Shown piece after piece: positions 18,953-26,722 of a stretch of DNA of 48,424 nucleotides. The notes beneath the pieces are model-generated. The model had not been told where the DNA came from. It ran no database searches and saw only the letters and a list, made by a program, of their open reading frames with translations. Position numbers and translations under genes: made by a program. Positions within the stretch are counted from its first letter, which is position 1. Every line of letters starts with the position of its first letter. The stretch is from Pseudomonadota bacterium (GTDB lineage: Bacteria; Pseudomonadota; Alphaproteobacteria; Rhizobiales; Pleomorphomonadaceae): assembly GCA_018262505.1 (NCBI GenBank), contig JAGSYV010000072.1, positions 1-48,424 of the forward strand, given 5' to 3'.

Positions 18953-19782
18953 GCCTTTGCTCCATAGGCGGCCCCGTACCCCTTGATCACGCGGGGCAGG
19001 ATGCGCCGGAGTTTTTCGGCCCCCTTGGGCGCCGCTTCCTTCACCTCTTCGTGGCTGAGCTCCTGATCGGTGAGCCCGGCGGCCGGATTGGTGACGGTGG
19101 AGACGGCGGCCACTTCGAGGCCCATGTAGCGGGCGAGGATCACCTCCGGCACCGTCGACATGCCGACGGCGTCGCCGCCAAGAATCTTGGCGGCGCGGAT
19201 CTCGGCCGGCGTCTCGAAGGACGGACCGGTGAACCAGACGTAGACGCCCGAATGCAGCTTGATGCCCTCGGCGGCGGCGGCTTCGCGGAATAGCGTCTGC
19301 AGACGGACATCATAGGCCTGCGACATGCCGACGAAGCGCTCATCGCCCAGTTCGCCGACCAATGGATTGGAGCCGGTGAAGTTGATGTGATCGGTGATCA
19401 GCATCAGTTCGCCCGGACCGACCTCCAGATGCAAGCCGCCGGCCGCATTGGTCAGGATCACGGCGCGACAGCCGATCAGCTTCAGCACCTCGATCGGCGT
19501 CTTCATGATCGCCGCCTCGCCGTGCTCGTAATAGTGGGCGCGGCCGGACAGCACCGCCACCGGCTGGCCGGCGATGCGGCCGATGACCAGCTCACCCTTG
19601 TGGCTGGACACGGTGGAAACAGGGAATCCGGGCAGATCGGCGAAGGAGAAGCGGACGGCGCCTTCGACGCTATCGGCAAACGAGCCGAGCCCCGATCCGA
19701 GCACCATGCCGACGACCGGCTTCAGATCCGTCTTGGCAGCGATCATCGCCGCCGCGCGGGCAGCGTTGGAAACTACGGACAT
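18949..19782 (-). CDS. punA: purine-nucleoside phosphorylase (trimeric type)
   Basis: Phosphorolysis of inosine/guanosine and deoxy forms. The 277-aa protein has GSGLGSFAD (phosphate loop), [30 protein letters not shown] and GMSTVPE, all diagnostic of the trimeric PNP family, distinct from hexameric DeoD. It takes inosine from add. Six bases separate it from cdd, and it overlaps deoA. Confidence 0.94.
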   Translation of the reverse strand: MSVVSNAARAAAMIAAKTDLKPVVGMVLGSGLGSFADSVEGAVRFSFADLPGFPVSTVSSHKGELVIGRIAGQPVAVLSGRAHYYEHGEAAIMKTPIEVLKLIGCRAVILTNAAGGLHLEVGPGELMLITDHINFTGSNPLVGELGDERFVGMSQAYDVRLQTLFREAAAAEGIKLHSGVYVWFTGPSFETPAEIRAAKILGGDAVGMSTVPEVILARYMGLEVAAVSTVTNPAAGLTDQELSHEEVKEAAPKGAEKLRRILPRVIKGYGAAYGAKA

Positions 19783-19788
19783 GTTCGT

Positions 19789-20208
19789 TCACTCCTCCAG
19801 AACGAATCCGGCTGGCAACAGCTCGGCCATGGTGAAACGCTGGCTGGCGCCGTCGGGATCGGCGGCCCAGATCTCGGTGGCCGGCGACGCGGCGAATTCC
19901 GAAAGACGTTGGCGACAGCCGCCGCAGGGCGTGCAGAAGCGCCCCCCCGGAACGCGTTCGCTGTCGATGCGGCTCGCCACCACGACGGCGCGGACGATGC
20001 GCTTGGCCCCGCCCATCACCATCTGGCCGATCGCCGTCGTCTCGGCGCACCAGCCTTCGGGGAAGGCAGCGTTCTCGACGTTGCAGCCGGAATAGATGTT
20101 GCCGTCGTCGGCCAGCAGTGCCGCGCCGACGGCATAGTTGGAATAGGGCGCGTGCGCCCGGGCACGGGCAGCACTTGCCGCCGCGAACAGCTTGTCGAAA
20201 TCGGTCAT
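19789..20208 (-). CDS. cdd: cytidine deaminase
   Basis: Zinc enzyme turning cytidine and deoxycytidine into uridine forms. From the ATG ending at 20208 it is 139 aa, the length of the small tetrameric type. Zinc ligands are seen in GCNVENAAFPEGWCAETTAI (Cys followed by catalytic Glu) and in TPCGGCRQ. An upstream in-frame start at 20262 would overlap the permease gene. It follows the permease stop by only one base. Confidence 0.95.
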   Translation of the reverse strand: MTDFDKLFAAASAARARAHAPYSNYAVGAALLADDGNIYSGCNVENAAFPEGWCAETTAIGQMVMGGAKRIVRAVVVASRIDSERVPGGRFCTPCGGCRQRLSEFAASPATEIWAADPDGASQRFTMAELLPAGFVLEE

Positions 20209-20209
20209 C

Positions 20210-21178
20210 TCAGCGCTCCTTGACGTAGGGTACGCCGCCGGCCTTCGGCGGCCGGGCCACACCGATGAAGCCGGCGAGCAGCACGCAGGTCAGCACATAG
20301 GGCAGCGCCTGGAAAATCTGCACCGGCACTTCGCCGATGCCCGGAACGTTCTTGCCCTGCATGAAGTTGGCGAAGGCATCAAGGAAGCCGAACAGCAGGC
20401 AGGCCAGCATCACCGGCACCGGCCGCCACTTGGCGAAGATCAGTGCGGCAAGGGCGATGAAGCCCTTGCCGGCCGACATATCTTTCACAAAGCCCGCCGA
20501 CTGGGCGATGGCAAGATAGGTGCCCGAACAGCCGCAGAGAATACCGGCGCAAATGGTCGCCCGGTAGCGCAACCAGGTGACCGAGATGCCGGCCGTGTCG
20601 ACGGCACCGGGATTCTCACCCACGGCCCTGAGACGCAGGCCGAAGCGGGTGCGATAGAGCACCCACCAGGAGGCCGGCACGGCCAGGAAGGCGATATAGG
20701 TCAGGACGTTATGACCGGAGATCACATTGGCATAGAAGCGACCGACAAAGCCCGTGTCCCGAAGCTCGTTGGCATAGGGAAAGATGATCTCGGTAAAGCG
20801 CGCCGAGGGGGACAGCGGCGGCGTGCGCCCGCCTTGGCTGAACCAGGCCTGCCCCAGCACGGCGGTGAGGCCGGACGCCAGGAAGTTGATGGCGACGCCC
20901 GACACGATTTGGTTGCCGCGATTGGTGATCGAGGCAAAGCCGTGGATCAGCGAGATCAGCACCGACACGGCGATACCGGCCAAGAGACCGATCCAGGGCG
21001 AGCCGGTCATAAAGGCTGCGACGGCGGCGGCGAAGGCCGAAAACAGCATCTTGCCTTCGAGGCCGATGTCGAACACGCCCGCCCGCTCGGTGAACAGACC
21101 GGCGAGCGCGGTGAAGATCAGCGGGATCGACAGGCGGATGGTCGAGCCGAGGATCGAGATGATGTCGAGGTTTTCCAT
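20210..21178 (-). CDS. nucleoside ABC transporter permease (BmpG/NupQ-like)
   Basis: A 322-aa integral membrane protein from the ATG ending at 21178 (MENLDIIS). It belongs to the BPD-transp-2/RbsC-like permease family and shows the segments ERAGVFDIGLEGKML near the N-terminus and VGENPGAVDTAGI in the coupling region, which are typical of the second permease of BMP-dependent nucleoside importers. About eight to nine hydrophobic helices are visible. It pairs with the larger permease just upstream and precedes cdd. Confidence 0.9.
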   Translation of the reverse strand: MENLDIISILGSTIRLSIPLIFTALAGLFTERAGVFDIGLEGKMLFSAFAAAVAAFMTGSPWIGLLAGIAVSVLISLIHGFASITNRGNQIVSGVAINFLASGLTAVLGQAWFSQGGRTPPLSPSARFTEIIFPYANELRDTGFVGRFYANVISGHNVLTYIAFLAVPASWWVLYRTRFGLRLRAVGENPGAVDTAGISVTWLRYRATICAGILCGCSGTYLAIAQSAGFVKDMSAGKGFIALAALIFAKWRPVPVMLACLLFGFLDAFANFMQGKNVPGIGEVPVQIFQALPYVLTCVLLAGFIGVARPPKAGGVPYVKER

Positions 21179-21189
21179 GAATCTCCCCC

Positions 21190-22293
21190 TCAGGCCTTGC
21201 CGAACCGCTGCCACACCCGGACGATGGCCGGGCGAAACATGTATTCAAGGGCGCCGGCGAACAGAACCACCAGACCCTGGATGACGACGATCATGTCGCG
21301 TGTGATCTTCGGCATGTCGAAGGACAGGGCGTCGCCGCCCTGGTAGAGCACGCCGAACAGAATGGCGGCGAGCACGATGCCGATTGGATGGCTGCGCCCC
21401 ATCAGCGACACGGCGATGCCGACGAAGCCGGCGCCGCCGACGAATTCCACCTGCAGGCGGGCCGAGGCGCCGAGCACCGGGTTGAGCGCCATCATGCCGG
21501 CGAGGCCGCCGGAGATCAGCATGGTGAGGATCACCGTCTTCACATAGGGAATGCCGGCATAGATGGCGGCTGTCGGGCTGGCACCGAGTGTGCGGATCTC
21601 ATAGCCGAACTTGGTTCGCCAGATCAGCGCCCAGACGACGACGCACATGAACAGAGCGATCAGAAACGACACGTTGAACGGCGCCGCACCGATCTTGCCG
21701 CCGAACATGGCGATCAGCCAATCCAGCTTGGGCAGCTGGCCGCCCTCCAGGAAGACACGGGTTTCCGGCGCCATCTTGCCCGGCACGATCAGCACGTGGA
21801 CGAGCAGGTAGACCATCATCGCCGCGCCGATGAAATTGAACATGATGGTGGTGATGACGATGTGGCTGCCGCGCTTGGCTTGCAGCCAGGCGGGGATCAG
21901 CGCCCATGCGGCGCCGAAAATCGCCGCGCCGATCACCGCGAAGGGCATCGTCACGTACCAGGGCACGTAATGGTCGAGGGCGAGCGAGGCGAGCGCCGCG
22001 CCGAGACCGCCGACATAGGCCTGACCTTCCGAGCCGATGTTGAACAGGCCGGCGTGATAGGCGACGGCCACCGACAGCCCGGTGAAGATGAAGTTGGTGG
22101 CGTAGTAGAGCGTGAAGCCGATGCCCTCACCATTGCCGAGCGCGCCTTGCAAAAGGAGCTTCACGGCTTCGAGCGGGCTTTCTCCGATGAACCAGACGAC
22201 GACGCCGGAGATCAGGAAGGCAACCACGAGGTTGAGGAACGGCATCAAGCCGTAGGTGATCCAGTTGGGAAGCGGTACGGACGCGGTGCTCAT
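21190..22293 (-). CDS. nucleoside ABC transporter permease (BmpF/NupP-like)
   Basis: A 367-aa membrane permease of the same family as its downstream neighbour but longer. LFNIGSEGQAYVGGLGA and TLGASPTAAIYAGI are the corresponding family segments. The start ending at 22293 has TGAGG about 6 bases upstream, and that same TGA is the stop of the ATPase gene, so translation of the two is tightly connected. An earlier in-frame start at 22311 is less likely because it lies inside the ATPase gene. Confidence 0.9.
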   Translation of the reverse strand: MSTASVPLPNWITYGLMPFLNLVVAFLISGVVVWFIGESPLEAVKLLLQGALGNGEGIGFTLYYATNFIFTGLSVAVAYHAGLFNIGSEGQAYVGGLGAALASLALDHYVPWYVTMPFAVIGAAIFGAAWALIPAWLQAKRGSHIVITTIMFNFIGAAMMVYLLVHVLIVPGKMAPETRVFLEGGQLPKLDWLIAMFGGKIGAAPFNVSFLIALFMCVVVWALIWRTKFGYEIRTLGASPTAAIYAGIPYVKTVILTMLISGGLAGMMALNPVLGASARLQVEFVGGAGFVGIAVSLMGRSHPIGIVLAAILFGVLYQGGDALSFDMPKITRDMIVVIQGLVVLFAGALEYMFRPAIVRVWQRFGKA

Positions 22294-22300
22294 CTCGGCC

Positions 22301-23824
22301 TCACGCGGCAATGCCGGCCATCATCAGGCCGAGGGTCTGTTCACCGGTATCCGGCGTTTTCTCACCGACCACATGGCCGGCGAACATCACGAGGATGCGA
22401 TCGGATAGCGAGCGGATCTCGTCGAGTTCCACCGAAACCAGCAGTACCGCCTTGCCGGCGTCGCGCATGGCGATCAGCCGGCGATGGATGAACTCGATGG
22501 CTCCGATGTCGACGCCGCGCGTCGGCTGCCCCACCACCAGAAGTGCCGGGTCGTGCTCGATCTCGCGGGCGACGACGATCTTCTGCTGGTTGCCACCGGA
22601 GAAGTTGGCGGTCTTCAGCCGACAGTTGGGCGGCCGAATGTCGTATTTTTCGATCTTGGCCTTGGCGTCGTCGCGGCAGGCATCGAGATCGAGCAGCGGT
22701 CCCCGGCCGTAGCGACCCTCCCGGTGATAGCCGAGAATGGAATTTTCGCTTTCCTCGAAACCCAGCACGAGGCCCATATGGTGTCGGTCCTCGGGAATAT
22801 GGCCGAGACCCAGCGTCCGAAGGCGAGCGGCGTCCAGACCGGTAACCGACTGTCCGTGAATGAAGATCTCGCCGGATGCCGGCTTGCGGATGCCGGTGAT
22901 CGCCTCGAGAAGCTCCGACTGACCGTTGCCGGCAACGCCGGCGATACCGACCACCTCGCCGGCGCGAACATCGAAGGAGACATTGTCGACCATGGTGACG
23001 CCACGACCGTCCTTGACGGTGAGGTTCCTGACCGACAGCACGACGTCGCTCGGCGCCGCTGGTCCCTTTTCGACGCGCAGCAACACGCGGCGACCAACCA
23101 TCAGTTCGGCGAGTTCCTCCACCGTCGTCCCGGAGGTCTGACGCGTCGCCACCATCTCGCCCCGCCGCATCACCGAAACCGTGTCGGTGATGGCCATGAT
23201 CTCGCGAAGCTTGTGGGTGATCAGGATGATGGTCTTGCCCTGGTCGCGCAGCACGCCGAGGATTCGGAAAAGATGGTCTGCCTCGGCCGGCGTCAGCACG
23301 CCGGTGGGTTCGTCGAGGATCAGGATCTCGGCGCCACGATAGAGAGCCTTCAGGATCTCGACGCGCTGCTGCAGGCCGACCGGCAGTTCCTCGATGATCG
23401 CATCGGGATCGACTTCCAACCCGTAATCGGCCTCGAGGCGCTTCAGCGCCGACCGGGCGTCGGAAACGCCCCGGCCGAGCAACGCTCCGCCCTCGACGCC
23501 GAGGATCACGTTTTCCAGGACGGAGAAATTCTCGACCAGCATGAAATGCTGGTGGACCATGCCGATGCCGGCGGTAATCGCCGCCTGGCTGTCATGGATG
23601 ACGGTGTCCTTGCCGTTGATACGGATCGCGCCACCGTCGGCCTGGTAGAAGCCGTAGAGGATCGACATCAACGTCGACTTGCCGGCGCCATTTTCGCCGA
23701 TGATGCCGTGGATCGAGCCCTTGGCGACGGTGAGGTTGATATTCTTGTTGGCGTGGACGGCGCCAAATTTCTTGTCGATGCCGATCAGTTCGATGGCGGG
23801 CGCTACGGTCGGGGATGGACTCAC
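22301..23824 (-). CDS. nucleoside ABC transporter ATP-binding protein (double cassette)
   Basis: A 507-aa protein with two fused ABC cassettes, as in RbsA and NupO. Cassette 1 is complete: Walker A GENGAGKST near 43-51, signature-like LPVGLQQRVE and Walker B ILILDEPTG. Cassette 2 has the usual altered Walker A (GVAGNGQSE) and signature FSGGNQQK. I take the GTG ending at 23824 because a TTG further upstream (23857) lies inside the hairpin that ends the binding-protein transcript. Function: ATP hydrolysis for nucleoside import on the cytoplasmic side. Confidence 0.92.
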   Translation of the reverse strand: MSPSPTVAPAIELIGIDKKFGAVHANKNINLTVAKGSIHGIIGENGAGKSTLMSILYGFYQADGGAIRINGKDTVIHDSQAAITAGIGMVHQHFMLVENFSVLENVILGVEGGALLGRGVSDARSALKRLEADYGLEVDPDAIIEELPVGLQQRVEILKALYRGAEILILDEPTGVLTPAEADHLFRILGVLRDQGKTIILITHKLREIMAITDTVSVMRRGEMVATRQTSGTTVEELAELMVGRRVLLRVEKGPAAPSDVVLSVRNLTVKDGRGVTMVDNVSFDVRAGEVVGIAGVAGNGQSELLEAITGIRKPASGEIFIHGQSVTGLDAARLRTLGLGHIPEDRHHMGLVLGFEESENSILGYHREGRYGRGPLLDLDACRDDAKAKIEKYDIRPPNCRLKTANFSGGNQQKIVVAREIEHDPALLVVGQPTRGVDIGAIEFIHRRLIAMRDAGKAVLLVSVELDEIRSLSDRILVMFAGHVVGEKTPDTGEQTLGLMMAGIAA

Positions 23825-23845
23825 GGCTTGACGGCTCCGGATACG

Positions 23846-23890
23846 AAAAAGGCGCAAGGCACGCCCGAAAAGCCGGCCATGCCTTGCGCC
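23846..23890 (-). terminator. intercistronic terminator after the BMP binding-protein gene
   Basis: On the minus strand, arms of 11 bp (23890-23880 and 23861-23851; GGCGCAAGGCA/TGCCTTGCGCC) close an 18-base loop and are followed by five T. It lies between the binding-protein stop and the ATPase start. In binding-protein transporters such partial terminators raise the ratio of the binding protein to the membrane parts. Confidence 0.8.
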
Positions 23891-23905
23891 CTCATGATTG
23901 CGGAA

Positions 23906-24848
23906 TCACTTCGGGCAGGAGTTGTCCGACATGTAGTCGTGCACCTTGACGGCGCCGGAGACGATGTCGGCCTTGGCCTTCTCGACAGCCGCCAGGATCT
24001 CGGGCGTGATCAGCGGCTTGTTGTTGTCGTCATAGGCCCAGGCAACGCCGTCTTCCTTGATGCCCAACGCCTGCACGCCGGCCGTGAACTTGTCGGCCTT
24101 GGTGTCGGAGAAGGCGCCGTAGACGGCGAGATCCACGCGCTTGACCATCGAGGTCAGCACCGAACCCGGATGCAGGTAGTTCTGGTTGCTGTCGACACCG
24201 ATCGAGAACTTGCCCTGGTCGGCCGCCGTCTGCAGCACACCGATACCCGAGGCACCGGCCGCCGCGTAGATGACGTCCGCGCCCTGGTCGATCTGGCCCT
24301 TGGCGAGCTCGCCGCCGCGCACCGGATCGCTCCAGGCGGCCCCGGTCGTGCCGATGAAGTTCTGCAGCACCTCATTGCCGGCCTTGGCCGCACGGGCGCC
24401 CTGATCATAGCCGCACTCGAACTTGCGGATCAGCGGAATGTCCATGCCGCCGACGAAGCCGACCTTGCCGGTCGTAGACCACCGAGCGGACGTTCGGCTT
24501 GTCGACGACGGCATCGACGATGACGAACTTGGTGTCAGGGAATTCGGTCGCCACCTTCTCGATGGCCGAGGTCCAGGCGAAGGAGACGGCCACAATCGGA
24601 TTGAAGCCCTTGGAGGCGAAGTTGCGGATCGCCTGCTCACCCTGGGTATCGCCGGTTGGCTCGAAGTCGCGGTACTCGATGCCGGTCTCGGCCTTGAACT
24701 TCTCCGCGCCGCCGTAGGCCGCCTCGTTGAAGGACTTGTCGAACTTGCCGCCGGTGCCATAGACGAGCGCCGGCTTGATGTCCGCCGCCATGGCCGTACT
24801 CGAGAGCATGGCTGCGACAAAGGTAGCGCCGATCAGTTTGTTGATCAT
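23906..24848 (-). pseudogene. BMP-family nucleoside-binding lipoprotein/periplasmic protein, broken by an internal deletion with frameshift
   Basis: The gene starts at the ATG ending at 24848 (GAGGAA upstream) with a signal peptide (ending TAMAADIK) and typical BMP residues GGKFDKSFNEAAYGG and IVAVSFAWTSAIE. The frame is intact to PNVRSVVY (about 24474). The correct family sequence resumes only in another frame at TTGKVGFVGGMDIPLI and continues normally to the C-terminal VKVHDYMSDNSCPK. In relatives about 17 residues (including the conserved HEGS/EQEGSFLVG region) lie between these points, so roughly 50 bp (a 3n+2 length) are missing. Without correction no full binding protein can be made. 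It would have been the periplasmic receptor of the importer encoded downstream. Confidence 0.85.
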
Positions 24849-25281
24849 CGTGTTCCTCACCCCTTTTGGAAGGAGCCCCCGTTCGGGCTGATCGGAGGAG
24901 GAAACCCCAAAATGCCCTCCCCCGAGTGGCGCATACCTAAGCATGCTTTCTAGCCGTTTGCATCGTCTTTCTTCAGTTTTTGACCAATTGGACAATATTG
25001 ATGCACAACGCTTTCGGGGAAGGCAGGCCCTGCCGGAGAACGCGCCAGCAACGGCGGAATCGTGCGGTCCCGGAGCCCCATCTGCCCGCTGCTTGCTTGC
25101 ATTGTCGACCAATCGCCGCCCATCTCTTACGCATTTGCCCTTAGAATAGCAGCGTAGCGGCTGGCGTTAAGGGAACCGTGGCCGAATTTTCCAGAGGGCG
25201 AGGAGCAAAACCGATACCGTTTCAGGGGGAAAGGCGCTAAGAGCGTGCCCAGCGAATTCCCTGCTGCATCCGAAGGACACG
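24849..25281. promoter_or_regulatory. divergent regulatory region of the nucleoside operon and mgsA-glk, with a 16-bp palindrome
   Basis: About 430 bases between divergent genes. At 24980-24995 there is TTGACCAATTGGACAA, a near-perfect palindrome (one mismatched pair), about 130 bases upstream of the binding-protein start. It has the size and symmetry of an operator for a dimeric repressor (GntR- or LacI-like) and is the best regulatory candidate for the nucleoside operon. No regulator gene adjoins it. The rest holds no gene that I can support. Confidence 0.5.
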
Positions 25282-25602
25282 ATGACCGCGCCTACCGCAT
25301 CCGCCATCGCCCCCACGGGCGGCCGCGTTCAGGATGCCTGCCCGTCCCTGGTTATCACCCGCCTGAAGAGCGGCCCGCTCGGCGGCGATCAGCAGATCGG
25401 TGCCATGATCGCCGAGGGCCGGCTCAGCGGCCTCATTTTCTTCATCGACCCGCTGTCGGCCATGCCGCACGACGTCGATGTCAAGGCTCTCACCCGGCTG
25501 TCAGTCGTCTACGACATTCCGATGGCCCTCAACCGCGCGACGGCGGAGCTGTTGATCCGCGCCGACGGTTTCGCCCACCCCACCCTCGTTTCCTCCGACT
25601 GA
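25282..25602 (+). CDS. mgsA: methylglyoxal synthase, N-terminal segment deleted
   Basis: The C-terminal part is a textbook methylglyoxal synthase: [18 protein letters not shown] (with the catalytic Asp), [15 protein letters not shown] and [14 protein letters not shown]. However, the start [10 protein letters not shown] runs directly into PTGGRVQ. In relatives about 30 residues lie between, including the His-Asp-x-x-Lys segment and TGTTG loop that bind the substrate phosphate. The reading frame is kept. The 106-aa product should be inactive for turning dihydroxyacetone phosphate into methylglyoxal unless the gap is an artefact. AAGGA precedes the ATG. It is 12 bases upstream of glk, which suggests a two-gene operon controlling the top of glycolysis. 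Confidence 0.85.
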   Translation: MTAPTASAIAPTGGRVQDACPSLVITRLKSGPLGGDQQIGAMIAEGRLSGLIFFIDPLSAMPHDVDVKALTRLSVVYDIPMALNRATAELLIRADGFAHPTLVSSD

Positions 25603-25614
25603 GCGAAGATCACG

Positions 25615-26631
25615 ATGTCCCAGAGCGTCTCCAACGTCGTCACCTTTCCGGTCCTGTTCGCCGACATCGGCGGCACCAACGCCCGCTTTGCCCTCCTGAC
25701 CGATGCCGACGGCGACATCCACCATTTCGACACCGTCGAAACGCGCCTGTTCCCGACCATCGAGGATGCCATCCAGGGCGCGGTGATCGGGGCTGGCGCC
25801 CCCATTCCGAGATCGTTGGTGTTCGCGCTGGCCGGGCCCATTGGTGAGGAAAGTACCCATCTCACCAATTGTCCGTGGGTGGTCACTCCCAGACGCCTCA
25901 TCGAACGCTTCCGACTCGACCATGTGATCCTGTTCAATGACTTCGAAGCGCTCGGCCTTTGTCTGCCGGGCCTCAAGCCGAAGGATCTCGTCGCCGTCGG
26001 CGGCGCCCTGCCGCCCGAGCGCGGCACCAAGGTGGTCATCGGCCCCGGCACCGGCCTCGGTGCCGCCGGCCTCGTCGATGCCGCCGGCCTGTGGGTGCCG
26101 GTGCCTGGCGAAGGTGGCCATATCGACCTCGCCCCGGTGACGGCCCGCGACTATGACATCTGGCCGCATATCGAGCGCGCCGGTGGACGGGTGACCGGCG
26201 AGACTATCATCTGCGGCTCAGGTTTGCTGCGCCTCTACCGGGCGGTTGCCGCCGCCAGCAAGGCCTTCCCCGTCTGCGATACTCCGGCCGCCGTCACCGG
26301 TGCTGCCGAGACGGGCGACCCGCTCGCCGTCGAGACCGTGGCGCTGTTCGCCGAACATCTCGGCCGCATCGCCGGCAACCTTGCCCTGACCTTCCTCGCC
26401 CACGGTGGCGTCTATCTGGCTGGCGGCATCGCGCCGCGCATCGTCAAGGTGCTGCAGCAGGGCAGCTTCCGCGCCGCTTTCGAGGACAAGTATCCGCACC
26501 AGGGGCTGATGGCCTCTCTGCCGACGGCGATCATCGTCCACGATCGTCCGGCACTCGCCGGCCTCGTCGACTTCGCGCGTCGCCCCGGCACTTTCGGCCT
26601 GCGCCTCGATGGGCGGCACTGGCGCGGCTGA
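25615..26631 (+). CDS. glk: glucokinase
   Basis: ATP-dependent phosphorylation of glucose in the cytosol. The 338-aa product has the ROK/Glk N-terminal phosphate loop DIGGTNARFAL near residue 20, the catalytic Asp region ILFNDFEALG, GPGTGLGAAGL and PGEGGHIDLAP, and the C-terminal LAGGIAPRI. It is intact and of ordinary length. Its close spacing after mgsA suggests they are transcribed together. Confidence 0.94.
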   Translation: MSQSVSNVVTFPVLFADIGGTNARFALLTDADGDIHHFDTVETRLFPTIEDAIQGAVIGAGAPIPRSLVFALAGPIGEESTHLTNCPWVVTPRRLIERFRLDHVILFNDFEALGLCLPGLKPKDLVAVGGALPPERGTKVVIGPGTGLGAAGLVDAAGLWVPVPGEGGHIDLAPVTARDYDIWPHIERAGGRVTGETIICGSGLLRLYRAVAAASKAFPVCDTPAAVTGAAETGDPLAVETVALFAEHLGRIAGNLALTFLAHGGVYLAGGIAPRIVKVLQQGSFRAAFEDKYPHQGLMASLPTAIIVHDRPALAGLVDFARRPGTFGLRLDGRHWRG

Positions 26632-26722
26632 GCGCCTGTGCCGGCCGGCGGAGAACGACAAAGTGAACGGAAGGCACGCGCCCGGCGGTCCTCATCTGCT
26701 ATAGGGTCAGCAGAGGTGTGAC

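Noticed and set aside
22484-24523. Long plus-strand frame opposite the ABC ATPase and BMP gene (679 codons)
   Set aside because: Mirror frame of a well-conserved ATPase; no recognisable fold.
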